Part shown: in pieces, positions 33,935 through 42,947 of the stretch
How positions within the stretch are numbered: the stretch's first letter is position 1
Layout of the letters: each line of letters opens with the position of its first letter
Source: Cohnella thailandensis
GTDB lineage: Bacteria; Bacillota; Bacilli; Paenibacillales; Paenibacillaceae
NCBI RefSeq assembly: GCF_014212135.1
Contig: NZ_JACJVQ010000019.1
Location: 496,001-560,000 of the forward strand
Length of the DNA stretch: 64,000 nt
Direction: 5' to 3'
The notes under the pieces: model-generated
What the model was told of the DNA's origin: nothing
What the model saw: only the letters and a program-made list of their open reading frames with translations
Databases searched by the model: none
Translations under genes and position numbers: made by a program

Positions 33935-36005
33935 ACTTAACAACCTGCTCATGCAGCGGGATTCCGAAGGCTTCTTCCAATTAGATAAAGACCGCGAGGC
34001 GGTGGGCGCGTTCATGGAGGAAGTGAAGCGCAAGAGCTTGACTTTCGCCAGCACGTCCGAGAAGGTTCGTTATATGATCGACGAGGACTTCTACGAGAAC
34101 GTCTATGACGTTTATTCCGAGGATGCGGTCGAGCAAGTGTACGAGCTTGCCCACTCCTACGACTTCCAATTCCAATCCTACATGGCGGCATCCAAGTTCT
34201 ACACCGATTACGCGGTGAAGAGCAATGACAAATCGCTGTATCTCGAACACTATCCGGACCGCGTGGCCATCGTCGCCCTGCATCTTGGCCGCGGCGACCT
34301 GGGCACGGCGCTGAAGCTGACCTCCGCGATGATGGAGCAGCGCGTTCAGCCGGCGACGCCGACGTTCCTTAACGCAGGCAAGAGCCGCCGCGGCGAGCTC
34401 GTCTCCTGCTTCTTGCTCGAGATGGACGACGCGCTGAACTCGATCAACTACGTGCTAGGCACGTGCATGCAGCTGTCCAAGATCGGCGGCGGCGTGGCCG
34501 TCAACCTCTCCAAGCTGCGCGGACGCGGCGAACCGATCAAGGGCGTGGAAGGCGCGGCCAAGGGCATCATGCCGGTTCTGAAGCTGATGGAGGATGCGTT
34601 CTCCTACGCGGATCAGATGGGGCAGCGCAAGGGCTCCGGAGCAGGCTATTACAACATCTTCGGCTGGGACGTCATGGAATTCCTCGACAGCAAGAAGATC
34701 AACGCGGACGAGAAGACCCGCCTGAAGACGCTGTCGATCGGCCTGATCGTTCCGAACAAGTTCTACGAGCTGGCCGAGAAGAACGAGCCGCTTCACGTCT
34801 TCGGACCTTATTCCGTATACAAGGCTTACGGCAAGCACTTGGACGACATGGATCTCGACGAGATGTACGACACTCTTCTGGCCGATTCCCGCGTCAAGAA
34901 GAAAGTCGTCCTGAGCGCGCGCGACATGCTGACGAAGATCGCGACGATTCAGCTGGAATCCGGTTATCCGTACATCATGAACCGCACGAACGCGAATCGC
35001 GAGCATGCGCTTAAGGGAATCGGCTCGATTAAGATGTCCAACCTGTGCACGGAGATCTTCCAGCTGCAGGAGACGTCGGAGATCGGAGATTACGGCACGC
35101 CGGATATCATCCGCCGCGACATCAGCTGCAACCTGGCGTCGCTCAATATCGCCAACGTCATGGATACCCGCAAGATCCGCGAATCCGTTCATGAAGGCAT
35201 TACGGCACTTACCTCGGTCAGCGACATGTCTACCGTCGCGAACGCTCCGGGCGTCGCGAAGGCGAACGATGAGCTTCATTCCGTCGGTCTGGGCGCGATG
35301 AACCTGCACGGTTACCTGTCGAAGAACCGCATTGCCTACGAGAGCGCGGAAGCCCGCGACTTCGCGCGCACGTTCTTCATGATGGTGAATTTCTATTCGA
35401 TCGAGAGAAGCATGGAGATCGCCCGGGAGAAGGGTGAAACCTTCGCCGGCTTCGAACGTTCGGAGTATGCGAGCGGCGCGTACTTCGAACGTTATAAATC
35501 GACCGATTACCGTCCGGTTACGGACAAGGTGAAGGCATTGTTCGAAGGACTCGCGATTCCAACAACGGAAGATTGGGCGAAGCTCGCTTCCGACGTTCAG
35601 CAGCATGGCCTGTACCATGCGTACCGCCTGGCGATCGCTCCGACGCAGAGCATCTCGTACGTTCAGAACTCGACCGCAAGCGTAATGCCGATCGTCGAGC
35701 CGATCGAGACGCGCACCTATGCGAATTCGACGACGTATTATCCGATGCCGTTCCTGTCCCGCGACAACTTCTTCTACTACAAGTCCGCTTATCAGATGGA
35801 CCAATTCAAGATCATCGACCTGATCGCGGAGATTCAAGCTCACGTCGACCAAGGCATCTCGACCGTCCTTCACGTCAACAGCGACGTCACGACGCGCGAA
35901 TTGTCGAGGTTCTATATTTACGCGGCCAAGAAGGGATTAAAATCCCTGTATTACACGCGGACGAACATTCTGTCCGTCGAGAATTGCGTCAGCTGCGCGG
36001 TATAA
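33921..36005 (+). CDS. nrdE: Ribonucleoside-diphosphate reductase, class Ib alpha subunit
   Basis: Catalytic subunit of 694 aa that reduces NDPs to dNDPs. Seen: the active-site cysteine in ELVSCFLLEMDD, the N-L-C-x-E motif MSNLCTEIFQ that holds the thiyl radical cysteine, NLASLNIANV, TASVMPIVEPIE, and the C-terminal redox pair CVSCAV. The N-terminal ATP cone is lacking, as usual for NrdE. TTG start at 33921 inside the end of nrdI with GAGAGG upstream. nrdH is not beside it. Under the cobalamin riboswitch and NrdR boxes. Confidence 0.95.
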   Translation: MRHIELNNLLMQRDSEGFFQLDKDREAVGAFMEEVKRKSLTFASTSEKVRYMIDEDFYENVYDVYSEDAVEQVYELAHSYDFQFQSYMAASKFYTDYAVKSNDKSLYLEHYPDRVAIVALHLGRGDLGTALKLTSAMMEQRVQPATPTFLNAGKSRRGELVSCFLLEMDDALNSINYVLGTCMQLSKIGGGVAVNLSKLRGRGEPIKGVEGAAKGIMPVLKLMEDAFSYADQMGQRKGSGAGYYNIFGWDVMEFLDSKKINADEKTRLKTLSIGLIVPNKFYELAEKNEPLHVFGPYSVYKAYGKHLDDMDLDEMYDTLLADSRVKKKVVLSARDMLTKIATIQLESGYPYIMNRTNANREHALKGIGSIKMSNLCTEIFQLQETSEIGDYGTPDIIRRDISCNLASLNIANVMDTRKIRESVHEGITALTSVSDMSTVANAPGVAKANDELHSVGLGAMNLHGYLSKNRIAYESAEARDFARTFFMMVNFYSIERSMEIAREKGETFAGFERSEYASGAYFERYKSTDYRPVTDKVKALFEGLAIPTTEDWAKLASDVQQHGLYHAYRLAIAPTQSISYVQNSTASVMPIVEPIETRTYANSTTYYPMPFLSRDNFFYYKSAYQMDQFKIIDLIAEIQAHVDQGISTVLHVNSDVTTRELSRFYIYAAKKGLKSLYYTRTNILSVENCVSCAV

Positions 36006-36051
36006 GCACGGTAACGCCGCTTCTGCGCGGCCTGAGAGGGGACAAATTAGC

Positions 36052-37017
36052 ATGTGCGCGATGAAAGCCGTCAACTGGAACCGTCCGGACGACGATTATA
36101 CGAATATGTTCTGGAGCCAGAACATCATGCAGTTCTGGACCGACGAAGAAATCCCGCTGTCGGACGACAAGATGGTGTGGATGGAGCTGAGCGATGCCGA
36201 GCGCACGCTCTATAAGAAGGTGCTCGGCGGCCTTACGCTGCTGGATACCGTGCAAGGCGGCATCGGGATGCCGAAGATTCTCGAGCACGTGGACGGCCTG
36301 CAGCGCAAAGCCGTGCTCGGCTTCATGGCGATGATGGAGCAGATCCACGCCAAGTCGTACAGCAGCATCTTCACGACGCTCGCCACGACGGAAGAGATCG
36401 ATTCGGTCTTTCGTTGGGTGGAGGAGAACAAGTATCTTCAGATCAAGGCCGATACGATCTCGCAATACTACAAGAGCATCGAGACCCGCAAGGATCTTTA
36501 CTTGGCGATGGCGGCATCGGTTCTGCTCGAGAGCTATCTGTTCTACAGCGGCTTCTTCTACCCGCTTTACCTGGCGGGTCAAGGCAAGATGACGAGCAGC
36601 GGAGAGATCATCGACTTGATCCTTCGCGACGAGAGCATTCACGGCGTCTACGTCGGCCTTCTGGCGCAGGAAGTGTTCGCCGAACTCGACGAGGACGAGC
36701 AGAAGGACGCGACCGAGACGTTTAACGGTCTCCTGCAGTATCTCCATCAGAACGAGATGAACTATACCGACGAGCTGTACACCGAGCTGGGCTTGGACGA
36801 AGAGGTCAAGACGTTCGTTCGTTATAATGCCAACAAGGCGATGATGAACCTGGGATTAGAACCGATCTTCCCGGTGGAAGACGTGAATCCGATCGTCTTC
36901 AACGGCATCAGCACGAAGACGAAGCAGCACGACTTCTTCTCCAAGAAGGGGAACGGGTACGTGCGCACGTTGAACGTAGAGCCTCTGACCGACGATGACT
37001 TCAACTTTAACTTTTAA
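36052..37017 (+). CDS. nrdF: Ribonucleoside-diphosphate reductase, class Ib beta subunit
   Basis: Radical-generating subunit of 321 aa. Metal ligands are visible: Asp in FWTDEEIPL, Glu and His in MMEQIHAKSYSSIF (with the radical Tyr), Glu in LLESYLFYSGFFYP, and Glu/His in LRDESIHGVYVG. The C-terminal tail DDDFNFNF binds NrdE. GAGAGGGG upstream; a terminator follows at 37031. Confidence 0.95.
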   Translation: MCAMKAVNWNRPDDDYTNMFWSQNIMQFWTDEEIPLSDDKMVWMELSDAERTLYKKVLGGLTLLDTVQGGIGMPKILEHVDGLQRKAVLGFMAMMEQIHAKSYSSIFTTLATTEEIDSVFRWVEENKYLQIKADTISQYYKSIETRKDLYLAMAASVLLESYLFYSGFFYPLYLAGQGKMTSSGEIIDLILRDESIHGVYVGLLAQEVFAELDEDEQKDATETFNGLLQYLHQNEMNYTDELYTELGLDEEVKTFVRYNANKAMMNLGLEPIFPVEDVNPIVFNGISTKTKQHDFFSKKGNGYVRTLNVEPLTDDDFNFNF

Positions 37018-37028
37018 TAGATAGACAT

Positions 37029-37078
37029 GCGCAAGAACCGACTGGCTCCCGATAAGAAGGAGACGGTCGGTTCTTTAC
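37029..37078 (+). terminator. Terminator of nrdIEF
   Basis: AAGAACCGACTGGCTCC region pairs through AAGAACCGAC with GTCGGTTCTT, followed by TACGTT. Weak T-run but strong stem. Confidence 0.65.
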
Positions 37079-37093
37079 GTTAACGGCTCTTGG

Positions 37094-38002
37094 TTAACGG
37101 CTCTTGTCGCCCGCGGCCGGCTCCAAGTGGAAATACGACTCCAGAAATTCCACGAACGAACGGGCGGCGTTCGGCAGGTAGCGCTTCTCGTTCCAAGCGA
37201 TCGCGAACTCTCGTTCGCAGGCCGGCTTATCGATTCTTAGCAGCTTTACGTTCTCGTCTTCTACCGCGTTGGGATTGCGCGGGGTGAAGGCCAAACCGAG
37301 ACCCGCTTGGACAAGGCTCCATAGAGCGGAAGGTTCGTCCACCTCGCAGATGATCTGCCGGTCGATGCCGGCATTCCGGCAATATTCGTTGTTCAATTGC
37401 CGGAAAGGATGCTCCTCATGGTATTCGATAAAAGCTTCGTTCATGACCTCGTCTAGTGCAACGCTCGAGCGATCGGCGAGCCGATGACCGATCGGAACGG
37501 CCAAGCATACCTCGGCTTTCAGAACGGTCATCTCCCGTATCCAGGGCTGCTTGAGGGACGCCGCGATAAAGCAGAGATCCACCTCGCCTCGTTCGAGCAG
37601 GGAGATCATATCGTCGGAGGCAGCGGGCGGGATCTGAACGACCCGGAACATCATCTCCGGGTTCTCCTTACGGAAGGCGCTGATCGAAGAGGAGAGACGG
37701 TTAAGCGTCGGCGTCGCCAAACGAATCGTTCCTTGCTCCTTGCCCGCCATGTCGGCCAGCTCCCGGCGGCCGTCCTCCAGAGCGCCCAGCGCCGTTTCCA
37801 CCTGCTGCAAGAACGCTCTGCCGAACCGGTTCAGCCGAATCTGCCGGTTGTGCCGATCGAACAGAGGGACGCCTACGTCCTCTTCAAGCCTGGAGATCGT
37901 CTTGCTTAAAGCCGGCTGCGCGATTCGGAGCTCTTCGGCCGCTTTCGTCATATGCTCATACTTCGCCACCGTACGAAAATAGTGCAGCTGCAGCAATTCC
38001 AT
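37094..38002 (-). CDS. LysR-family transcriptional regulator
   Basis: Protein of 302 aa: N-terminal winged HTH MELLQLHYFRTVAKYEHMTK, AAEELRIAQPALSKTISRLE, then the periplasmic-binding-like effector domain. The start at 38002 is set by AGGAGG. Divergent from an MFS drug/solute exporter gene, the classical LysR-target arrangement; a 16-base palindrome in the shared region is the likely operator. Confidence 0.92.
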   Translation of the reverse strand: MELLQLHYFRTVAKYEHMTKAAEELRIAQPALSKTISRLEEDVGVPLFDRHNRQIRLNRFGRAFLQQVETALGALEDGRRELADMAGKEQGTIRLATPTLNRLSSSISAFRKENPEMMFRVVQIPPAASDDMISLLERGEVDLCFIAASLKQPWIREMTVLKAEVCLAVPIGHRLADRSSVALDEVMNEAFIEYHEEHPFRQLNNEYCRNAGIDRQIICEVDEPSALWSLVQAGLGLAFTPRNPNAVEDENVKLLRIDKPACEREFAIAWNEKRYLPNAARSFVEFLESYFHLEPAAGDKSR

Positions 38003-38036
38003 AACGTATAGCCTCCTGTCCCGTTCGTTCCCATTC

Positions 38037-38052
38037 ATATACTGGAGTATAT
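38037..38052. promoter_or_regulatory. Palindromic operator between lysR and the MFS gene
   Basis: ATATACTGGAGTATAT is a perfect inverted repeat with a GG centre and contains a T-N11-A core. A second AT-rich palindrome, ATAATATATATTAT, lies at 38064-38077. Confidence 0.45.
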
Positions 38053-38136
38053 CATCACATATAATAATATATATTATCATTTATCGAACTGGAAGGGTAT
38101 AGTGGGAGGTGGAAGGAATTGCAGGAGGGATCGCAG

Positions 38137-39531
38137 ATGGCGACAAACCAAACTAATTCCGATGTGCCGAAGAACGGAGACGTTCTGATCAAAATTCTCG
38201 CTTTCACCTTGATCCTATCTTCGATGAGCGCGACGATGTTCAATATCGTCCTCCCGGAGATCCGCGCCGACTTCGGCCTCTCCGTGGCGCAGGTAAGCTG
38301 GGTCTCCACGGTTTACTTGTTGATTTATGCGGTAGGTTCCGTAATCTATGGCAAACTGCTCGATCGATACCGGGCGAAGACGCTCATCTCGTTCGGGTTG
38401 CTCGTGTTCGCGGCCGGATCGCTGCTAGGCTTGCTAGCGACCTCGTTCGTCTTCGTTCTGTCGGCGAGAGTGCTGCAGGCGATAGGTGCATCCGTCGTTC
38501 CGGCGCTGGCAATGATGATTCCGGTCCGTTACTTCCCGCCGGAGAGAAGAGGGAGAGCGCTGGGAATATCGTCAACGGGTCTGGCGCTGGGCAACGCCAT
38601 CGGACCTATCGTTTCTTCGCTGCTGGTCTCGCTCGTTCATTGGCGCTGGCTGTTCGCCATCCCGCTTCTCATTCTGGCCACGCTGCCTTTCTACCGTAAA
38701 TTTCTCGTGGAAGAGAGGAGAACGGAAGGGCGAATCGATTGGTTGGGGGGAGGCCTGCTGGCGGGAACCGTCGCGTTGCTTCTCTTGGCCATCACCCAAG
38801 GAAGCCTGACCCTTGGAGCAGGCAGTCTGGCGGCGTTCCTAGTCTTTTTCTGGAGGATCCGATCGGCCGCCGAACCGTTCGTGTCAAGAGCCTTGCTCCG
38901 AGATCGCGTTTATTTAATGGGGTTAACCATTGCGGCGCTTGTCATGAGCATCAGCTACGCCTTGCCGTTTCTGACCCCTCAACTGCTTGCCGATATTAAT
39001 CGGCTGGAGTCCGGATGGATCGGCTTCGTCATGGTTCCGGGAGCGTGCGTCTCCGCTTATTTGGGACGCAAGGTCGGCAAGATGGCCGATATCAAGGGCA
39101 ACTCCTTCGTGTACCATTCGGCTTTCGGGCTGTTGTTCGGCTGCTTCCTGTCATTATCGTTCTTCGTCGGCAGTACCGCCGCCGTTATCGGATTGATTTT
39201 CGCCTTCGGGACGGTAGGACAGATGTTCATGCAGATCGCTCTGTCGAATACGATCTCCCGCAGCATTCCGAAGGACCAAGTGGGCGTCGGCATGGGGCTG
39301 ATGACTCTGTGCAATTTCCTATCGGGAGCGGTAGCGACAGGCATCTACGGCAAAATCATGGATCACAGGGCGCAGGCGCCTTGGCTTCCATGGCAGTCCC
39401 ATGAGGAGGCTTTCGTCTTCAGCAATTTATACCTGGTGCTGGCGATCGCGCACGTCGGAATCCTTATTCTCTACCGAAGCGTCTTCGTCCGGAAGAAGAA
39501 TGCCCGAGCGGCCGCAACGTTACAAACCTAA
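38137..39531 (+). CDS. MFS transporter, DHA2-like (14-helix) exporter
   Basis: Protein of 464 aa with about 14 hydrophobic segments. Motif A-like GKLLDRYRAKTLI follows TM2, and VLQAIGASVVPALAMMIP is the TM4-5 region typical of DHA2 drug/proton antiporters (Tet38/QacA-like). The start at 38137 follows AGGAGG at 38122-38128; an upstream TTG would overlap the ribosome site. Substrate unknown. Probably controlled by the divergent LysR protein. Confidence 0.88.
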   Translation: MATNQTNSDVPKNGDVLIKILAFTLILSSMSATMFNIVLPEIRADFGLSVAQVSWVSTVYLLIYAVGSVIYGKLLDRYRAKTLISFGLLVFAAGSLLGLLATSFVFVLSARVLQAIGASVVPALAMMIPVRYFPPERRGRALGISSTGLALGNAIGPIVSSLLVSLVHWRWLFAIPLLILATLPFYRKFLVEERRTEGRIDWLGGGLLAGTVALLLLAITQGSLTLGAGSLAAFLVFFWRIRSAAEPFVSRALLRDRVYLMGLTIAALVMSISYALPFLTPQLLADINRLESGWIGFVMVPGACVSAYLGRKVGKMADIKGNSFVYHSAFGLLFGCFLSLSFFVGSTAAVIGLIFAFGTVGQMFMQIALSNTISRSIPKDQVGVGMGLMTLCNFLSGAVATGIYGKIMDHRAQAPWLPWQSHEEAFVFSNLYLVLAIAHVGILILYRSVFVRKKNARAAATLQT

Positions 39532-39532
39532 A

Positions 39533-39580
39533 AAAGGAAGGAAATGATAACGCCGCAAGCGTTAATCATTTCCTTTTTTG
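39533..39580 (+). terminator. Rho-independent terminator
   Basis: AAAGGAAATGATAACGC-type arm (39535-39552) pairs with GCGTTAATCATTTCCTTT followed by TTTT around CGCAA. Confidence 0.85.
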
Positions 39581-39748
39581 TTGAATGGCAGCGCGAAATT
39601 GCGATACAGGGATATAAAATAAGAGCCGTTGTTGTGTAAGCGCTTATTCGATTGTCCATTCGGCGTGGTTCCTTGTTTTCCAACGGAAATCCCTTTTGGC
39701 AATCGGAGAGAGTTGCAGTATGATCAACTCCGATACATCCTATATCCG

Positions 39749-39893
39749 TTTATCGCTGAATCTCCGGCGGGGGATCGGGGGAACCAATCGCGGAGCGCGT
39801 TTGTCCGCGCGGGGTGAATCGGAGGCGTGAACTCATGCTTCCGTAGGGCGACTCTAATCGCCCGAATCCGTCAGCTAACCTCGTAAGCGTTGT
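39749..39893 (+). ncRNA. c-di-AMP (ydaO/yuaA) riboswitch upstream of kimA
   Basis: All conserved blocks are present in order: ATCGCTGAATCTCCGGCGG, GGGGAACCAAT, GGGGTGAATCGGA, GTAGGGCGACT and CCGAATCCGTCAGCTAACC, then CTCGTAAGCG. It is an off-switch: c-di-AMP binding stops expression of potassium transporters. A strong hairpin follows at 39926-39950 (GCCGCGGA/TCCGCGGC) without a T-run. The long remainder of the leader to 40076 has no other feature I can name. Confidence 0.93.
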
Positions 39894-40076
39894 TAGAGAG
39901 GTGAAACAGCTTCGGCCGAACGATGGGCCGCGGAGGGTTCTCCGCGGCTATTAAGCATGGAATGAGCTCCAGAATTCACTAAGAACGACAAGATTGAAAG
40001 GCCTGGTACCCAACTTGATTTCAGGGGATACTTCAACAAACGGCAACCAATCGATCATAAGGACCTTTGAGGAACG

Positions 40077-41915
40077 GTGATAGGCGTGGCATCCAAGATC
40101 AAAAGAATCCTTCTCGGCAAGCCGCTTAAGTCGACCGAGCTAGGGGAACAAAAGCTTAGAAAAACGAAGGCGCTGGCCATTCTGTCCTCCGATGCCTTGT
40201 CTTCCGTAGCCTATGGCCCGGAACAAATCTTATTGGTGCTGGTGACGATCGGCGCGGCGGCGTTCTGGTACTCCGTCCCGATCGGGATCGGCGTCCTGAT
40301 CCTGCTGGCGGCCCTGATTCTGTCCTATCGCCAGATTATTTTCGCTTATCCGCACGGCGGCGGCGCTTACGTCGTCTCCAAGGAAAATCTCGGCTTGTCC
40401 TACGGTCTCGTGGCCGGCGGCTCGCTGCTGGTCGATTATATTCTGACGGTGGCCGTCAGCGTCTCGGCGGGAACGGATGCCGTAACTTCAGCATTTCCAA
40501 GTTTGCACGATTATAACGTTCCGATCGCGGTGGCTTTCGTTATTTTTATTACCATCCTCAACCTTAGGGGAGTTACCGAGTCGGCTTCGATCCTGGCTTA
40601 TCCGGTCTACTTGTTCGTATTGGCATTGTTTATTCTTATCGGCGTCGGACTGTACCGGATAGCCGCGGGCGACGTCTCGCCGGAGCTCCACGCCTCGATC
40701 GGAACACCGGTCGCCGGCATCGGCTTGTTTATTCTGCTGAAGGCGTTCGCTTCGGGAAGCTCGGCCTTGACGGGAGTCGAGGCGATATCCAACGCGATTC
40801 CGAACTTCAAAGCTCCGGCTCCGAACAACGCTGCCAAGACGCTAGCCGCGATGGGGATCCTGCTGGCGGCCTTATTCTCCGGAATCGTGTTCCTGGCTTA
40901 TTATTACGGGATTGCGCCCAGACACGACGTAACGGTCGTCTCGCAGATCGCGGAAGAAACGTTCGGACGGAACTTCATGTACTACTTTATCCAAGGAACG
41001 ACGGCTTTGATTTTGATTCTGGCCGCTAACACGGGATACTCGGCCTTTCCGCTGCTCGCCGTCAATTTGGCCAAGGATAAGTTCATCCCGCGCATGTTCA
41101 CGGTTAGAGGCGACCGTTTGGGCTACTCCAACGGCATTATTTTCCTAGGCGTGTTCTCGATGCTTCTGATCATTGCCTTCCAAGGGCAGACGGAGCACTT
41201 GATCCCGTTATATGCGGTCGGCGTGTTCATTCCGTTTACGCTGTCGCAATCGGGGATGATCCTGAAGTGGATCCGCGAGAAGCCGCGAGGCTGGAGAACA
41301 AAGCTCGCCATCAACCTTATCGGCGCTCTGATCAGCTTTACGGTGTCGGTAATTTTCTTCCTAACGAAGTTCCCCATGGTGTGGCCGATACTCGTCTTCC
41401 TGCCGATCATTATCTTCGTCTTCTATCAGATCAGGCGGCATTACGCGGCGGTCGGAGAACAGCTGAGGCTGGCATCCTGCGAACCGGCGGTGCCGATCGA
41501 GGGCAACGTGATCATCGTGCCGGTATCGGGAATCACGCATGTCGTCGAGCACTCGCTGAACTACGCCCAATCGCTTAAAGCCGAACAGATCATTGCGGTT
41601 TATATTCCGTTCGAGAGGGAAGACGAAGTACGCTTCGAGGAAAAATGGAACAAGTGGAAGCCCGATATTCGACTGGTCACCCTGCCTTCGCCGTACCGTA
41701 CGATCATTCAGCCGCTCATCCGCTTCCTCGACGTGGTTCAACGCAAGGCCAGCGAGTCGAACTATCAGGTCACGGTCATCATTCCTCAATTCATTCCGAA
41801 GAAGGGCTGGCATAACATCCTTCACAACCAGACGAGTTTCATGATCCGGGCGCGACTGTTAATGTACAGCAAGGATATTATCATTACGACAGTTCCTTAC
41901 CATCTGAAAAAATAA
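40077..41915 (+). CDS. kimA: KimA-type high-affinity potassium importer
   Basis: Protein of 612 aa: N-terminal APC-type permease with 12 helices (SSDALSSVAYGPEQIL in TM1, PHGGGAYVVSKENLG, FASGSSALTGVEAISNAIP) and a cytosolic C-terminal Usp-like domain (about 460-610; VPVSGITHVVEHSLNYAQS). KimA imports K+ with protons. GTG start with GGAAC upstream; GAGGAACGG serves as ribosome site. The c-di-AMP riboswitch ahead fits potassium homeostasis and argues against an amino-acid substrate. Confidence 0.92.
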   Translation: MIGVASKIKRILLGKPLKSTELGEQKLRKTKALAILSSDALSSVAYGPEQILLVLVTIGAAAFWYSVPIGIGVLILLAALILSYRQIIFAYPHGGGAYVVSKENLGLSYGLVAGGSLLVDYILTVAVSVSAGTDAVTSAFPSLHDYNVPIAVAFVIFITILNLRGVTESASILAYPVYLFVLALFILIGVGLYRIAAGDVSPELHASIGTPVAGIGLFILLKAFASGSSALTGVEAISNAIPNFKAPAPNNAAKTLAAMGILLAALFSGIVFLAYYYGIAPRHDVTVVSQIAEETFGRNFMYYFIQGTTALILILAANTGYSAFPLLAVNLAKDKFIPRMFTVRGDRLGYSNGIIFLGVFSMLLIIAFQGQTEHLIPLYAVGVFIPFTLSQSGMILKWIREKPRGWRTKLAINLIGALISFTVSVIFFLTKFPMVWPILVFLPIIIFVFYQIRRHYAAVGEQLRLASCEPAVPIEGNVIIVPVSGITHVVEHSLNYAQSLKAEQIIAVYIPFEREDEVRFEEKWNKWKPDIRLVTLPSPYRTIIQPLIRFLDVVQRKASESNYQVTVIIPQFIPKKGWHNILHNQTSFMIRARLLMYSKDIIITTVPYHLKK

Positions 41916-41934
41916 CGTTCGAATAAAGAAAGAA

Positions 41935-41988
41935 ACCAACGGCAGTCGAGGACATTGGAACTTGTCCGAGACTGCCGTTGGCTTTTCA
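41935..41988. terminator. Terminator between kimA and uppP
   Basis: CCAACGGCAGTC pairs with GACTGCCGTTGG with further complementary bases inside the loop (GGACA / TGTCC), then CTTTT. Convergent genes share it. Confidence 0.8.
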
Positions 41989-42016
41989 TTAGTTTACATA
42001 ATATCATTTATGTTTA

Positions 42017-42817
42017 TTACATCATAACGAAGACATAGAACAGGATGGCGATCAGAAACCGATAGGCCGCGAACCATTCCAGGCGAAGACGCTTGATCAA
42101 GTTCAGGAAGGTGACGACGGCGATCATGGCGACGATGAAGGCGGCGATAAATCCGATCAGGAACAGGACCAATCGATCGGAGGTCAGCATGTCGCGGCTG
42201 TCGTACATATCGAGCACGGTAGCGCCCAGCATGACCGGCACGGAGATGATGAACGTGAAGTCCGCGGCCGCTTTCTGGCTTGTCCCGAGCAGCAATCCGC
42301 CGGAGATCGTCGATCCGGACCTTGAGAAGCCGGGCCACAGCGCCAAGCATTGGAACAAGCCGATGCCGAAGGCCTGCTTGTAGCTGATATCATCGGTCTC
42401 TTCGGCGGTAACTTTGCGCTTGACTCTTGTAGCAATGATCATAAGAATACCGCCGGCAATCAAGCTGATGAGCACGGGAGCCGGGCCGAACAATTCGTTC
42501 TTGATGAAATCTTTGGCGACCAGATAGACGATTAAAGCAGGGATCATGGCAAGGATCAGGTGGAAGACGTTTAACTTATTCGGCGTGAGCTTAAACGTAA
42601 CGACGTCCTTGGCGATTCCAAGATATCTTTTCCAATAAAGAATCAGAACCGCCATTACGGCGCCTAGCTGGATGACGATCTTGAACGTGGTTGTCCAATC
42701 TTCGTCGAACCCTAACAGATCACTTACGAGAATTAAGTGACCCGTCGAAGACACGGGAAGAAATTCCGTTAAGCCTTCAACGATACCCAAAATAATCGAA
42801 CTAATAAAATCACTCAT
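42017..42817 (-). CDS. uppP: Undecaprenyl-diphosphatase (BacA/UppP)
   Basis: Membrane protein of 266 aa: catalytic E-rich motif EGLTEFLPVSSTGH near the N-terminus and PGFSRSGSTI, the two UppP signatures, with about eight membrane helices. It removes phosphate from undecaprenyl pyrophosphate so that the carrier lipid can be reused in wall synthesis; also gives bacitracin tolerance. Single gene with GGTG(A)ATAG upstream. Confidence 0.95.
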   Translation of the reverse strand: MSDFISSIILGIVEGLTEFLPVSSTGHLILVSDLLGFDEDWTTTFKIVIQLGAVMAVLILYWKRYLGIAKDVVTFKLTPNKLNVFHLILAMIPALIVYLVAKDFIKNELFGPAPVLISLIAGGILMIIATRVKRKVTAEETDDISYKQAFGIGLFQCLALWPGFSRSGSTISGGLLLGTSQKAAADFTFIISVPVMLGATVLDMYDSRDMLTSDRLVLFLIGFIAAFIVAMIAVVTFLNLIKRLRLEWFAAYRFLIAILFYVFVMM

Positions 42818-42947
42818 CTACTCTATTCACCTCATCACACATTGTAGCATACACCTATTCCATCTGAAACAGACTTTCGACCGGGTATAAAGAACGAACA
42901 ATATGGAAACGGTGAAGGGGAGGGTCCCTTGATCGGAGTTAACATAG

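Noticed and set aside
34455..35873. 472-codon minus-strand frame inside nrdE
   Set aside because: Antisense shadow of a highly conserved gene; no ribosome site or family motif.
39926..39950. Hairpin after the ydaO aptamer as intrinsic terminator
   Set aside because: Stem is strong but no T-run follows.
42840..42947. Sigma-G promoter ahead of germination locus 3
   Set aside because: Looked for GMATR and CATNMTA-like elements at proper spacing and found no convincing pair.
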